DNA of 64,000 nt from Acinetobacter pseudolwoffii (GCF_002803605.1 NZ_PHRG01000008.1:1-64000), one strand, 5' to 3'; shown: positions 29,356-38,605, counted from the stretch's first letter. Numbers and translations are program-made. Notes: a model not told the origin generated them from the sequence alone.

Positions 29356-29746
29356 GCCTAAATATCGGTCTTAAAAATGGCCGAGCGAATGACCTCTCAT
29401 TTCGTTCACTCAGTTGTTTCAGAATATTCTTGATTCAAATCCAGGATAAAAATAAATCTGCATACCTTTTAAGTATGGTGTTTTAACTATCATAAATAAA
29501 ATGTATACGAGGTATTAATACTCGCACTCGAAGAAAAAATGATTTCTTCTTGAACCGGTTTTTTTGCCTGTTTTCTATGTTGCCATTTTCTCCGTACTTG
29601 ATAAAACCCACCTATTTTTATTTGAATTTTCGCCATTTTGTCGCGGGTATTCTCATTCAGTTACACAGATAGAGAATTGATCTTTTGGGAAAATTAAAAT
29701 TTCAGTGTATGTTAATCCTAGACCATGTTTTATTAGGAAAATTAGT
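29356..29746. other. Non-coding gap
   Basis: About 390 bases with no gene or RNA that I can support. It should contain the promoter of the following three-gene operon. No repeat or terminator stands out. Confidence 0.4.
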
Positions 29747-29758
29747 GTGATCTGGGGC

Positions 29759-30709
29759 ATGAAACAAAAGGAAAATAACGATACTGCACATCTCAATACT
29801 GTGCTTGAACAAAAGATTGCAAGTTATGCGCCCAAGATCCAGCATTTTTTTGAAGAGGTCAATGCCATCGTACTGGACAAGCAGGCCCAGACCAAGTTGG
29901 CGCTGTGCTGTCTGATTGCAGGTGGTCATGTTCTATTTGAGGATTTACCGGGTCTGGGGAAAACCACATTGGCGAGTAGTCTGGCACATCTGGCAGGGTT
30001 GAAGTTCCAGCGGATTCAATTTACCAACGATATGCTGGCCAGCGATGTCATCGGCATTAATATGTTTAACCAGAAAGAACATCAGTTCGAGTTTAAACAA
30101 GGCCCGATTTTCACCCAGATTTTACTGGCAGATGAAATTAACCGTTGTAGCCCCAAAACCCAGAGTGCCTTACTTGAAGCCATGGAAGAGGGTTATGCCA
30201 CCATTGATGGCGTACGCTATGCCTTGCCAAAACCATTCTGGGTGATTGCCACGCAAAACCCGCTGTTTCAAAGCGGCACTTATGCCTTGCCGGAATCGCA
30301 GCTGGATCGTTTTCTGATGCGTTTGTCTTTGGGTTATCCATCGCGTCATGCCGAGAAGCTGTTATTACAGCAGGAATCCCGTTTTGCCCTGATTGCCAGT
30401 CTGGCGCATATTTTTACTGAAGATGAAATTCTGGATCTGCAAAGTCTGGCGCATCAGGTCTTTATGAGTGAAGCGATTCAGGAATATCTGCTCGATCTGG
30501 CGGAAGAAACCCGCAAGAACCGTCATGGCCTGTCCACCCGTGGTTTATTGGCACTCAAGCATGCAGCACAAGCACATGCGCTGATTCAGCAACGTGCCTT
30601 TGTCACAGCGGATGACGTACAGGCCGTATTTGTGGCGGTGACTTCACATCGTCTGGGTTTGAGTGAAGCTGAAACTTTGAATGTCATGCAACAGGTTGCG
30701 GTCAGCTAA
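29759..30709 (+). CDS. MoxR-family AAA+ ATPase
   Basis: This 316-residue ATPase shows Walker A GLGKTTLA (about residue 65), Walker B LADEINR and the sensor region ATQNPLFQSGTYALPESQLDRF. MoxR proteins act as chaperones assembling complexes, often alongside VWA or DUF58 proteins. DUF58 and transglutaminase genes follow with spacings of 12 and 13 bases, the usual MoxR-DUF58-TgpA cluster. The start is uncertain: ATG 29759 or GTG 29747, the latter with AGGAAA seven bases before it. Confidence 0.92.
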   Translation: MKQKENNDTAHLNTVLEQKIASYAPKIQHFFEEVNAIVLDKQAQTKLALCCLIAGGHVLFEDLPGLGKTTLASSLAHLAGLKFQRIQFTNDMLASDVIGINMFNQKEHQFEFKQGPIFTQILLADEINRCSPKTQSALLEAMEEGYATIDGVRYALPKPFWVIATQNPLFQSGTYALPESQLDRFLMRLSLGYPSRHAEKLLLQQESRFALIASLAHIFTEDEILDLQSLAHQVFMSEAIQEYLLDLAEETRKNRHGLSTRGLLALKHAAQAHALIQQRAFVTADDVQAVFVAVTSHRLGLSEAETLNVMQQVAVS

Positions 30710-30721
30710 AGGAGTCCTCTC

Positions 30722-31627
30722 TTGGATAAAACCTGGCAAAAATGGCTGGCCAAACGCTTTCAATTTTCACAGCAGAAACAGCTCTCGCAGAAAGACGTCT
30801 TGGTATTTATTTATCAGCAGGGTTATCTGTATCTGGTGTTGATCTTGATCACCTTTGTGGCAGGGGTAAATTATGCCAACAATCTGATTTTAGGTTTCTG
30901 CTTTTTAATCAGTGCTGTGCTGTGTATCAGTTTTTATCTGACGTTTAAGCAGCTGCATGGCTTGAAGATTGAATTAATCGCGGATGAAGTGGGGCAGGTC
31001 GGACACAGTCTGAATCTGCAAATGTATTTTCAGCAGCAGCAAGTTCGACCACGTTATTTGTATATTAAAGCTGGAAATCAGCTACACAAGGTTTATCTGA
31101 ATGCACAGAAGCAGCAATTTATCCTGCCATTTTATACAGAGCAACGCGGTAAATTTAATTATCCCGTCATTCAAATATATTCGGTTTATCCTTTTGGATT
31201 AGTTCGGGCCTGGACTTATCTTTATCATCAGCATACTGCCTGGGTTGCGCCCAAAGCGGAAGTTTTTAGTGCAGAAAATAAATACCATCTGAACCGCTTT
31301 GAACCAGATATGGATGAATTTCGCGAGCTGCGAAATTACCAGACTGGAGATTCCTTGCAGTCGGTATCCTGGAAGCAGTTCGCCCGAGGACAGGGCTTAT
31401 ATGTCAAGGTTTTTGAGCAGTATCAGGATGAACACAGTATCGAGATTCATTATGAACATATGCCGACGCAATCACATGAAGAAAAACTTGAATTTATGAT
31501 GGGACTGATCGAGCAATGCGAGCAACAGCAATGTGCTTATGCACTGCATTTGCCCCAGGCCGAATTGCCACAGGGTGCAGGTGAAGCGCAACTGCGTAAA
31601 GCTAAACAGTTATTGGCACAGGCCTAA
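30722..31627 (+). CDS. DUF58 membrane protein
   Basis: The 301-residue protein begins with two membrane helices (about 30-75) and continues with a cytosolic-type DUF58 domain, whose signature is MDEFRELRNYQTGDSLQSVSWKQFARG. It uses a TTG start with AAAGGAG seven bases upstream. Members of this family are partners of MoxR ATPases; the shared function is not defined. It lies between the MoxR and the transglutaminase gene. Confidence 0.9.
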   Translation: MDKTWQKWLAKRFQFSQQKQLSQKDVLVFIYQQGYLYLVLILITFVAGVNYANNLILGFCFLISAVLCISFYLTFKQLHGLKIELIADEVGQVGHSLNLQMYFQQQQVRPRYLYIKAGNQLHKVYLNAQKQQFILPFYTEQRGKFNYPVIQIYSVYPFGLVRAWTYLYHQHTAWVAPKAEVFSAENKYHLNRFEPDMDEFRELRNYQTGDSLQSVSWKQFARGQGLYVKVFEQYQDEHSIEIHYEHMPTQSHEEKLEFMMGLIEQCEQQQCAYALHLPQAELPQGAGEAQLRKAKQLLAQA

Positions 31628-31640
31628 GGCAGATAAAGCA

Positions 31641-33632
31641 ATGATCAATGCAAAAATCCGTACTTCGATTGTACTGACCTTGAGCCTGATTCTCATCGCC
31701 CAAATGGCATTTATTCCGGTTTTACTCAGCATTATTTTTGCCATCAGTATTCTGTGTATCTGGATTTATCTGAAACGTCAGCAGCCATTTCCTAAAATTG
31801 GCACCTTCTTGCTCACAGTTTTGGCACTGGGCAGTATTTATTTAAGTTATCAGAGCTTTATTGGTGTTGAAGCTGGAGTGGCAGTTTTATCGACATTTTT
31901 ATTTGCCAAATCACTGGAAAGTAAAAACAGGCGTGATCTAATTATTTTGTTTAATTTTGCCCTGTTTGTCGCTGCCAGTTCATTTTTATACAGTCAATCA
32001 TTTGGTATGGCGATCGTGATTGTGCTGTGTTTAATCAGCTGTCTGATTGGCCTGTACCGGATTCAGACCAGCGAGTTTGAGCAGGAGCCGACCACCCAGC
32101 GTGCCGCCTTACAACAGGATGCCAAGCATGTAGCGAAGTTTATCCTGTATGCCATACCATTTTTCCTGCTGCTGTTTATTTTCTTCCCGCGTTTGCCACC
32201 ACTTTGGCATATTCCCATCCCAGAAAATAAAGGTGTGACCGGTATTAGCGACAGCATGTCGCCCGGTGATATTGCTGAATTATCGCAGTCTAGTGCATTG
32301 GCTTTCCGGATTATCGGTGATGTCAGTAAACTCCCACCGCGTTCAGAGCTGTATTGGCGCGCCTTGGTACTGGATGAATATGATGGTCAACGCTGGACCA
32401 GCAGTTTCGTCAATCAGCAACCTTTAATGCGACAGCCCATGGATAGCTCGCCAGTGCCGGTTGGATGGAACTATCAATATCTGGCTGCGGATCCTTCGGT
32501 GTTCTGGATCATGGGGTTGGAAAAATCAATACCTGTGGAGCGCCGTTATTATAACCGTCAGGACTGGAGTATTGTGCCGCGACGACTCACGCAACGCGTT
32601 GAACCGATTCCGCTGCAGTGGATTGGGACACAATACGATCCTCAGGCTGTAGGTCAATATCTCGCGCGAATCAGTACCCAGGTACAGCGCAGATTGGATC
32701 CTCAAGCGCAGCAGCTGGCACAACGCCTATATATGCAAAGTGCTGAAGATCCACGCCGTTATGTGCAGAACGTTCTGAACTGGTATCAGCAGAATAACTT
32801 TGTTTATACCCTGAAACCGGGCCAGTTGGGACAAAACCGGATTGATGAATTTCTATTTAACTCCCGGCAAGGGTTTTGTGAGCATTATGCATCGAGTTTC
32901 GTCATGCTGATGCGTTATGTCGGGATTCCTGCACGTGTGGTGACTGGTTATCAGGGTGGGGAACTGGCACCGGATCGTAAGAGTTGGGAAGTCCGGCAAC
33001 TGGATGCTCATGCCTGGACAGAAGTCTGGTTAGATCAGAAATGGCAGCGCTTTGATCCGACCGCCATGATTGCGCCGCAACGTATAGATGGCGGAATGCA
33101 AAACCTGCTGTCTCAAGATGAAAGAGTCTGGTCAAATAATTCGACCTGGACATCGCAGAATAATCAGTGGATGACCAAGATGCGGGTCTGGAGCGATTAT
33201 GCCAGCTACCAGTGGCAAAGCAAGGTGGTGGGTTATAATGCAGAATCGCAACAGAACTGGCTATCAAAATTAGGTCTGAGTTCGGTTTATTCGAGTATTG
33301 TGGTTTTGCTCGGCAGTATTGCATTACTGATTCTAGCTTATATATTAAGAATTTATCTAAAAGCCCGACACGCTCAATCCCCATTTGATCGTGCTATCCA
33401 ACAGTTGAATCAATCTTTAGCTGACGATCTCAAAAAACAGCCTGCTGAAACTTTTCATCACTGGATGCAGCGTTTATCCCAACAGGTTAAGGTCGAAAAT
33501 CAGTCTGCATTTATAGAGGCAATCCGGATTTTTGAAAAGTATCTTTATTCAGGAGCAGAACTTACTGATCAAGAATTGAAAAAATTCAAGGATTTGCTTA
33601 AAACTTGTGCTGACAGTTTGAAAATCAAATGA
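31641..33632 (+). CDS. TgpA-like membrane transglutaminase
   Basis: A 663-residue protein: an N-terminal block of about six membrane helices (DUF3488 type, residues 5-190), then a transglutaminase-like domain with the triad Cys in QGFCEHYASS (about 412), His in DAHAWTE (about 455) and Asp in RFDPTA (about 472), then one more helix near 560 and a cytosolic tail. The Pseudomonas TgpA protein is essential and periplasm-facing, presumably acting on the envelope; the substrate is unknown. The start is ATG 31641 after the DUF58 stop; the frame stays open upstream inside the previous gene. Confidence 0.92.
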   Translation: MINAKIRTSIVLTLSLILIAQMAFIPVLLSIIFAISILCIWIYLKRQQPFPKIGTFLLTVLALGSIYLSYQSFIGVEAGVAVLSTFLFAKSLESKNRRDLIILFNFALFVAASSFLYSQSFGMAIVIVLCLISCLIGLYRIQTSEFEQEPTTQRAALQQDAKHVAKFILYAIPFFLLLFIFFPRLPPLWHIPIPENKGVTGISDSMSPGDIAELSQSSALAFRIIGDVSKLPPRSELYWRALVLDEYDGQRWTSSFVNQQPLMRQPMDSSPVPVGWNYQYLAADPSVFWIMGLEKSIPVERRYYNRQDWSIVPRRLTQRVEPIPLQWIGTQYDPQAVGQYLARISTQVQRRLDPQAQQLAQRLYMQSAEDPRRYVQNVLNWYQQNNFVYTLKPGQLGQNRIDEFLFNSRQGFCEHYASSFVMLMRYVGIPARVVTGYQGGELAPDRKSWEVRQLDAHAWTEVWLDQKWQRFDPTAMIAPQRIDGGMQNLLSQDERVWSNNSTWTSQNNQWMTKMRVWSDYASYQWQSKVVGYNAESQQNWLSKLGLSSVYSSIVVLLGSIALLILAYILRIYLKARHAQSPFDRAIQQLNQSLADDLKKQPAETFHHWMQRLSQQVKVENQSAFIEAIRIFEKYLYSGAELTDQELKKFKDLLKTCADSLKIK

Positions 33633-33638
33633 AAAGAC

Positions 33639-33665
33639 TTGTCTTCAGTCAGAAAAATTTATAAT
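33639..33665 (+). promoter_or_regulatory. Probable tRNA-Val promoter
   Basis: TTGTCT (33639-33644) and TATAAT (33660-33665) are 15 bases apart, with the tRNA starting 14 bases later. The spacer is shorter than the ideal 17. Confidence 0.55.
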
Positions 33666-33679
33666 ATGCCATACATTCT

Positions 33680-33756
33680 AGGTGTATAGCTCAGTTGGTT
33701 AGAGCGCTACGTTGACATCGTAGAGGTCTCCAGTTCGAGTCTGGATATACCTACCA
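33680..33756 (+). tRNA. tRNA-Val (GAC)
   Basis: A 77-base cloverleaf with encoded CCA: acceptor AGGTGTA / TATACCT (one G-T pair), D-stem GCTC / GAGC, anticodon stem CTACG / CGTAG around TTGACAT, T-stem TCCAG / CTGGA with loop TTCGAGT. The anticodon is GAC at 33714-33716. It is directly followed by an integrase-led island, so its 3' half is the likely attachment site. Confidence 0.97.
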
Positions 33757-33891
33757 AGATTTTTATTTGGAAAATCAAGTAGATGTAATTTATATCAATA
33801 ACTTGCGTCTAAGTTTTTATTGCTAAATTGGTCAGCTTGAGAAACAAAATTCTCAAAATTCGCATTAAAAACCGCTTAATATTTCCGTTTT

Positions 33892-33940
33892 GACACCAAA
33901 ACGACCCCAAGTTAAATGCATGGGTGTTGGTTTTGGTGTC
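33892..33940 (+). repeat. Inverted repeat before the integrase start
   Basis: GACACCAAAAC (33892-33902) and GTTTTGGTGTC (33930-33940) are perfect 11-bp complements with a 27-base spacer, 28 bases before the integrase ATG. They could be integrase arm-type sites or a leader hairpin. Confidence 0.7.
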
Positions 33941-33967
33941 TTTGCGACTACATATTTTGAGGTATAT

Positions 33968-34972
33968 ATGCAAAAGCCGATTCAGCGTGGTAAATCTTGG
34001 CGTATCACTGTACGCCATAAGGGTCAAAGATATAATGCTACCCGTGACACACAAGAAGAATGTATTAAATGGGCAAGGCTTAAATTGGTCGAGCTTAAAA
34101 GTCTAGAAAATCAATCTCAAGATCAACTCATTCATATTACTTTCCAAGAGCTTTTTGAAAAATACTATGCCGACCTCGGTTGTCAAATGCGTGGTGCTAG
34201 CTATATTAAACAGCAACTAAAAGCCTTCAAGAAATATTGGGGGTACTTGGCTCAAGAATCCATTCATAGTATTACTCCTCAAAAAATTACTAAATGGCGT
34301 AATGATCGTTTAACCGAGGTTGCTCCTGGTACAGTCCATCGTCAAATGGGTTTGTACAGTGCGGTATTTACTTATGCGCGCAAAGAATTATTCTTGATTA
34401 AGGAAAATCCTTTCAGCGGTGTTGCAAAGCCTGTAAAGCCAGATTCACGTTCACGTTTAATTTCAGAGAGTGAAATTGATGCTGTTCTAGCAGGTTTGAA
34501 TTATAAACATGGAATGGTCCCAACTAAGCCCTCACATTTTGCAGCTTGGGCTTTTCTATTTGCCATGGAGACTGCTATGAGACGAGGGGAAATTGTTGGT
34601 ATTACAAGAAAGCATATCCATGAGGATTATATCCATTTGCCAATTACCAAAAATGGAAATCCAAGAGATGTGCCATTAACTCACAAAGCAAAAGAGCTAT
34701 TAAATTTGATTCAACATACTAGTGAAAAATTGATTCCCCATACTGATAATTCATTAAGGTTGATCTGGGAGCGAAATTTACATCGTGTGGGTTTAAATGG
34801 GGTTGTGCATTTTCACGATACCAGACACGAAGCTATTACTCGTTTTGTGAATCAACGTAAGTTGCCGGTAGAGATACTTGCAAAAGTTACAGGACATAAG
34901 ACAATAAAAACTTTGATCAATACTTACTATAATCCAAGTGCTTCAGATATTGCCAAAATGATGAACGCATGA
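33968..34972 (+). CDS. int: Tyrosine recombinase / integrase
   Basis: A 334-residue site-specific recombinase that would integrate and excise the island at tRNA-Val. The N-terminal region (about 1-60) resembles an arm-binding domain, 65-145 the SAM-like core-binding domain, and 165-330 the catalytic domain. Active-site residues are seen: Arg in AMRRGE, His-x-x-Arg in HDTRH, His in GHKT and Tyr in NTYYNP. Start 33968 has GAGG six bases upstream; a longer form from 33920 is possible. An intrinsic terminator follows 8 bases after the stop. Confidence 0.95.
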   Translation: MQKPIQRGKSWRITVRHKGQRYNATRDTQEECIKWARLKLVELKSLENQSQDQLIHITFQELFEKYYADLGCQMRGASYIKQQLKAFKKYWGYLAQESIHSITPQKITKWRNDRLTEVAPGTVHRQMGLYSAVFTYARKELFLIKENPFSGVAKPVKPDSRSRLISESEIDAVLAGLNYKHGMVPTKPSHFAAWAFLFAMETAMRRGEIVGITRKHIHEDYIHLPITKNGNPRDVPLTHKAKELLNLIQHTSEKLIPHTDNSLRLIWERNLHRVGLNGVVHFHDTRHEAITRFVNQRKLPVEILAKVTGHKTIKTLINTYYNPSASDIAKMMNA

Positions 34973-34980
34973 AACTATTA

Positions 34981-35003
34981 GCCCCTGATTATAGGGGCTT
35001 TTT
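34981..35003 (+). terminator. Terminator of the integrase gene
   Basis: GCCCC / GGGGC with an eight-base loop followed by TTTTT. It lies between the integrase stop and the next gene, which argues for the later start of that gene. Confidence 0.8.
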
Positions 35004-35010
35004 GATAAGT

Positions 35011-35820
35011 ATGAAAATATCTAATCTTTCTATAGGATCTTTAATAGCTGTAGTTTTAGGAGATGAAAATACTCCTAGCTATAGAGGAGGGCCTAAAATA
35101 GTAGAGCTATTTAATTTAGTAGGGTTTAATGAAGAATATTGGGATTTAAGTAAAAAAGGTTTGTTTGGAGCTAGAAAGGACTTTACAAAAAGGAAGCTCG
35201 AAGAAATAAATGGAACTAATAAGCTAGTTTTTTTAATTGAGCTACTCGTTGATGATCGTCAAACCCAGAAAAGTGATGAAGTAGCTAAGAAATTAAATAA
35301 TATTTTAAAACATGATAAATATCATCTAATAAAAAATAAAGAAGGTATTTATAAATTGTCAGGCTTTAATTTACCTGAAGATGCCATGGTAAGGCCTGTA
35401 TTTGAGTTAATTGAAAAAGAAATTATAGGGCATATTTTAGCCAGTAAATATGCTGTCTGGGTTGCTGTAGCATGGATTACTTCAAAACCAATAGCTACTG
35501 CTCTTTATAGACAACATCAAAAAGGAGTAAATATTCGTATAATTGTAAATGATGATGAAATAACAAATAGCAAAGGGATTGCTTTCGAAAATACCCAAAT
35601 TGAATATTATAAGATCCAGCAGCAAAATGGTGCTTTTAATAACCTTATGCATCATAAATTTTGTATTATTGATTTTAAAAAAGTCATTACGGGTTCATTC
35701 AATTGGACTATTAAGGCATCCTTTAATAATGAAAATATAACAGTGATAGAACAAAAAGAGCAGGCAGAAAAGTTTGCAGATGAATTTATAAAGTTAATTA
35801 AAGACTTTCAAAGAAGCTAA
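35011..35820 (+). CDS. HKD (PLD-type) nuclease with AbiJ-like N-terminal region; putative defence protein
   Basis: The C-terminal half of this 269-residue protein is a phospholipase D-superfamily nuclease domain: HHKFCIID gives the H-x-K-x4-D motif at about residue 212 and GSFNWT follows. A single HKD motif implies dimeric action, as in Nuc-type endonucleases. The N-terminal half (about 20-110: ELFNLVGFNEEYW, ARKDFTKRKLEEING, KKLNNILKHDKYHL) resembles the AbiJ-type N-terminal domains of abortive infection proteins; that is my reading from sequence pattern alone. The frame begins 14 codons earlier, but there the DNA forms the integrase terminator, so ATG 35011 is preferred. Position beside int suggests cargo. 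Confidence 0.7.
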   Translation: MKISNLSIGSLIAVVLGDENTPSYRGGPKIVELFNLVGFNEEYWDLSKKGLFGARKDFTKRKLEEINGTNKLVFLIELLVDDRQTQKSDEVAKKLNNILKHDKYHLIKNKEGIYKLSGFNLPEDAMVRPVFELIEKEIIGHILASKYAVWVAVAWITSKPIATALYRQHQKGVNIRIIVNDDEITNSKGIAFENTQIEYYKIQQQNGAFNNLMHHKFCIIDFKKVITGSFNWTIKASFNNENITVIEQKEQAEKFADEFIKLIKDFQRS

Positions 35821-35838
35821 AAGTCCATTAAGTCTTCT

Positions 35839-36144
35839 TTAATTTTTACGTCTTGAATTGCGTTTTTCATTCTGCAAGTGGAGATTTTCTAAAATTGGGA
35901 TAACCTCTTTAGGATCATAAAGGTGTTTGTTCTCATCACCTTTATTGTAGATACCGACTTTCTCGATGATTGTTTTTCGAGATAAATTGAATCTTTCAGA
36001 AAGCCATGCTGCTGTAACACGATTTGGTAATTCCTCGCTCTTAAGTTCAACAACTATTCCAATATTTGGAAGGTTGTCTTTTAAATGGATGCGTGGAGGA
36101 AGGTGGGACTCGACGACAATTATGTACTTATGAAGGATTGTCAT
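35839..36144 (-). CDS. Small HTH protein, possible Cox/excisionase-like regulator
   Basis: A 101-residue protein with a helix-turn-helix at about 42-64 (RVTAAWLSERFNLSRKTIIEKV) and a basic C terminus (NEKRNSRRKN). The family is not recognised. Its size, basic nature and place between the integrase side and the repressor fit a recombination directionality factor or regulator, which is inference. It is transcribed towards the HKD gene, and its stop is 19 bases from that gene's stop. Confidence 0.6.
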   Translation of the reverse strand: MTILHKYIIVVESHLPPRIHLKDNLPNIGIVVELKSEELPNRVTAAWLSERFNLSRKTIIEKVGIYNKGDENKHLYDPKEVIPILENLHLQNEKRNSRRKN

Positions 36145-36245
36145 ATATTTATTTTCTCAAAATTAATGAAAGCGACGCAGAGGGTCAGCTATGCGTCAAA
36201 ATAAATATTAAACCTTGGATTTAATTATTGCAATAATTTTTTTGA

Positions 36246-37055
36246 TCAATTTAATTTTCTTTGGTGTTCTACTACTGTTCCTAAAATTATTAAATCATTT
36301 TCAATAGATGAATAAGATGGAAAATTGTGATTTAGTACTTCTATATTAAAAACTGGTTGCTGCTCAGATGTATGAGAGCCTATAACATACTTACCAAGTA
36401 CAACATTGGTTTTGCCATTTAAAGCTAATACATAATCATTTGTTTGAGGCAGTTTTTGAGGGTCTATAATGATGTGATCATCTATTTGAAATACAGGCTC
36501 CATACTTTTATCTTCTATTTTATAAGAAAATGAGTAATCACTAATTTTAGATAAAGTTGTAGGTATTACTTCATTATTCTCATCTAAAACTGTTTCTTTA
36601 AAGTTAACTAATTGATTTTGCGTGTAAACTGGAATTATGCTTACTTCTATTTTTTCAGAAATATTTAATTTACTAATAAATTTTTTCTCACTATTGTCTT
36701 TGAGCGCTTTAAGAAAATAGCTTAACCCTGCTGTAGCTAATCCAAGAATTGGACCTCCGAAACCAGTAGCTATAGTTGTTGTGCCTATCATTCCAATTGC
36801 TTGAGCTGGCTTGGGAGTGGGATGCCCTTTACCTGTTAACAGCCAATAATAATCTACCCCAGTAAAATTCGATATTTGTTCAAGTGTATCTTTGCTTACT
36901 TTATCTTTTTTCCAGTTAGTCGGAGCTTGAGGAGTTAGACCAATAGCTTTGGCTAGGCTTGACCATGTAAGTTTTTGATTATTTTTCTTTTTATAGAAAT
37001 TTATAGCATATTCTATTCGGTCAGATATGTTCTTCAACTCATTGATACTATTCAT
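36246..37055 (-). CDS. CI/LexA-like phage repressor (HTH plus S24 domain)
   Basis: A 269-residue regulator: an N-terminal HTH (about 12-70: LTWSSLAKAIGLTPQAPTNWKKDKVS) and a C-terminal S24/LexA-like domain (about 155-265) with the serine of DKSMEPVFQIDDHIIID. The lysine partner is likely in VVLGKYV, so RecA-stimulated self-cleavage is possible. Between them residues 80-120 are glycine- and alanine-rich and hydrophobic, which is unusual. It is divergent from the replication gene; TGATTTAAT repeats in the space between are candidate operators. Confidence 0.85.
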   Translation of the reverse strand: MNSINELKNISDRIEYAINFYKKKNNQKLTWSSLAKAIGLTPQAPTNWKKDKVSKDTLEQISNFTGVDYYWLLTGKGHPTPKPAQAIGMIGTTTIATGFGGPILGLATAGLSYFLKALKDNSEKKFISKLNISEKIEVSIIPVYTQNQLVNFKETVLDENNEVIPTTLSKISDYSFSYKIEDKSMEPVFQIDDHIIIDPQKLPQTNDYVLALNGKTNVVLGKYVIGSHTSEQQPVFNIEVLNHNFPSYSSIENDLIILGTVVEHQRKLN

Positions 37056-37139
37056 CTTAATTAAAACTCCTCACCTAATATTTAAATTAATTATATATGA
37101 GTTTAACAAATAAATCTTATAATTATGTCAAAGGTATAT

Positions 37140-37190
37140 TGATTTAATAATGATACTAATGATTTAATATTTTAAGTTTAAATTAAATCA
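37140..37190. promoter_or_regulatory. Candidate repressor operators
   Basis: TGATTTAAT occurs at 37140-37148 and 37160-37168, 20 bases (two helical turns) apart, and inverted as ATTAAATCA at 37182-37190. They lie just before the replication gene ATG at 37200 and in front of the divergent repressor gene. Confidence 0.5.
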
Positions 37191-37199
37191 GAGATCCTC

Positions 37200-38501
37200 A
37201 TGTCTATCCAAGAGAAACAAACAAATGGAATTAAAAGCCAATCTGGCTATGAAGCCGAGCCTTTCCAAGGGGACTTTGAAGAAGAAATTCAGAGGTTGGC
37301 TCAACTGAAAATCGAGGAGTATGAACTGCAAAGAAAGCAAACAGCCAAATTGTTTGATATACGTCCTCAAGTTTTAGATAAACTTGTTGAAAAAAGACGT
37401 CCTAAACATCAGATGAAGCAAAATGAAGATGAATGGTTTGAAAAAGTAGAGCCATTCTCTGAACCAGTTAATGGCAGAGATTTATTAAATGAAATCAATG
37501 CACAAGTAAAAAAATATATAGTTTGTGATGAATCTGTAGCTATCGCAGCAACTTTATGGATTTTATTTACTTGGGCTATAGATCATATGAATTTCGCTCC
37601 TATAGCTTGTATTACAGCTCCAGAAAAACGATGTGGAAAAACACAACTACTTACTCTTATAGGCGAGTTATCTAAAAAAAATATTTCAGCTTCTAACATT
37701 ACAAGTGCGGCTTTATATCGAACTATTGATATGTATCAACCAACTTTAACAATTGATGAGGCTGACACTTTTTTAAGCGAGCAATCAGGTATAAGAGGAG
37801 TAATGAATGCAGGGCACAGTAGAGAAAATGCATTTGTAATACGTTGTGATGGGGAAGACAATCACCCTAAAAGATTTAATGTATGGTGTGCTAAAGCAAT
37901 AAGCGGGATTGGCCATCTTTCTGAAACATTAAGGGATCGTTCTATTATATTAGAATTAAGAAGGAAAGTGAAAAATGAAAGTATTGAAAGCCTGAGATAT
38001 AGGGATAAGGAATATTGGAAACTGATTAAAAGAAAATGTCTTAGATGGGTAAATGATAATCAAGATTTACTGCGTGCTATTAAACCTGTATTACCTGAAT
38101 GCTTAAATGATCGTGCTAAAGACAATTGGGAGGGTCTATTCAAAATAGCAGCTATAGCAGGTGAAGATTGGCTAGAGCGGGTTGAATTTACAGCAATTAG
38201 TATTCAAAGAAGTGAAGAAGATAATCTCAATCTCAATGAGCAATTATTATTGGATATTCACACAATTTTCAAAAATAAAAATGCTGCTAAATTATGGACA
38301 CAAGATATTCTTAGTGCCTTGTGTGAGGATGAGGAAAAGCGTTGGATAGATATTTGTGAAGGTCGAAAACTTTCTGCCCGTAAGCTGGCTACTATGCTAA
38401 AAGGGTTCAAGATTTCCTCACATGATATACGTATAGGTGATAAAGTGAAAAAAGGATATGAGTTAGTACAATTTACTGAGGCATTTGAGAGATACCTGTG
38501 A
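37200..38501 (+). CDS. DUF3631-type replication ATPase
   Basis: A 433-residue P-loop protein. Walker A is APEKRCGKTQLL (about 137-148), Walker B-like LTIDEADTFL (about 182), and the DUF3631 signature RDRSIILELRRK follows near 250. Such domains usually sit behind a primase domain in phage and satellite replication proteins; here there is no primase domain, the first 90 residues being charged and helical. Being first gene to the right of the repressor and followed by iteron-like repeats, it is the probable replication initiator or helicase of the island. Confidence 0.8.
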   Translation: MSIQEKQTNGIKSQSGYEAEPFQGDFEEEIQRLAQLKIEEYELQRKQTAKLFDIRPQVLDKLVEKRRPKHQMKQNEDEWFEKVEPFSEPVNGRDLLNEINAQVKKYIVCDESVAIAATLWILFTWAIDHMNFAPIACITAPEKRCGKTQLLTLIGELSKKNISASNITSAALYRTIDMYQPTLTIDEADTFLSEQSGIRGVMNAGHSRENAFVIRCDGEDNHPKRFNVWCAKAISGIGHLSETLRDRSIILELRRKVKNESIESLRYRDKEYWKLIKRKCLRWVNDNQDLLRAIKPVLPECLNDRAKDNWEGLFKIAAIAGEDWLERVEFTAISIQRSEEDNLNLNEQLLLDIHTIFKNKNAAKLWTQDILSALCEDEEKRWIDICEGRKLSARKLATMLKGFKISSHDIRIGDKVKKGYELVQFTEAFERYL

Positions 38502-38507
38502 GAATCT

Positions 38508-38539
38508 GCTACAACGCTACAACGCTACAACGCTACAAG
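38508..38539 (+). repeat. Four tandem 8-bp iteron-like repeats
   Basis: GCTACAAC is repeated three times exactly and once as GCTACAAG, directly after the replication gene. A reverse-complement copy, GTTGTAGC, is at 38629-38636. Together they are a possible origin. Confidence 0.75.
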
Positions 38540-38568
38540 ATAGTAAAATTAAGGTCTTACAGTGTAGA

Positions 38569-38605
38569 TAAACGCAACATAGTTATTTATGTTGCGTTTT
38601 CTTTT
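38569..38605 (+). terminator. Terminator after the replication gene
   Basis: AACGCAACATA / TATGTTGCGTT is an 11-bp stem (approximately) followed by TTCTTTT. It sits between the two sets of iteron-like repeats. Confidence 0.75.

Noticed and set aside
32902..33384. 160-codon minus-strand frame inside the transglutaminase gene
   Set aside because: It is antisense to conserved catalytic motifs of TgpA and shows no protein-family pattern.
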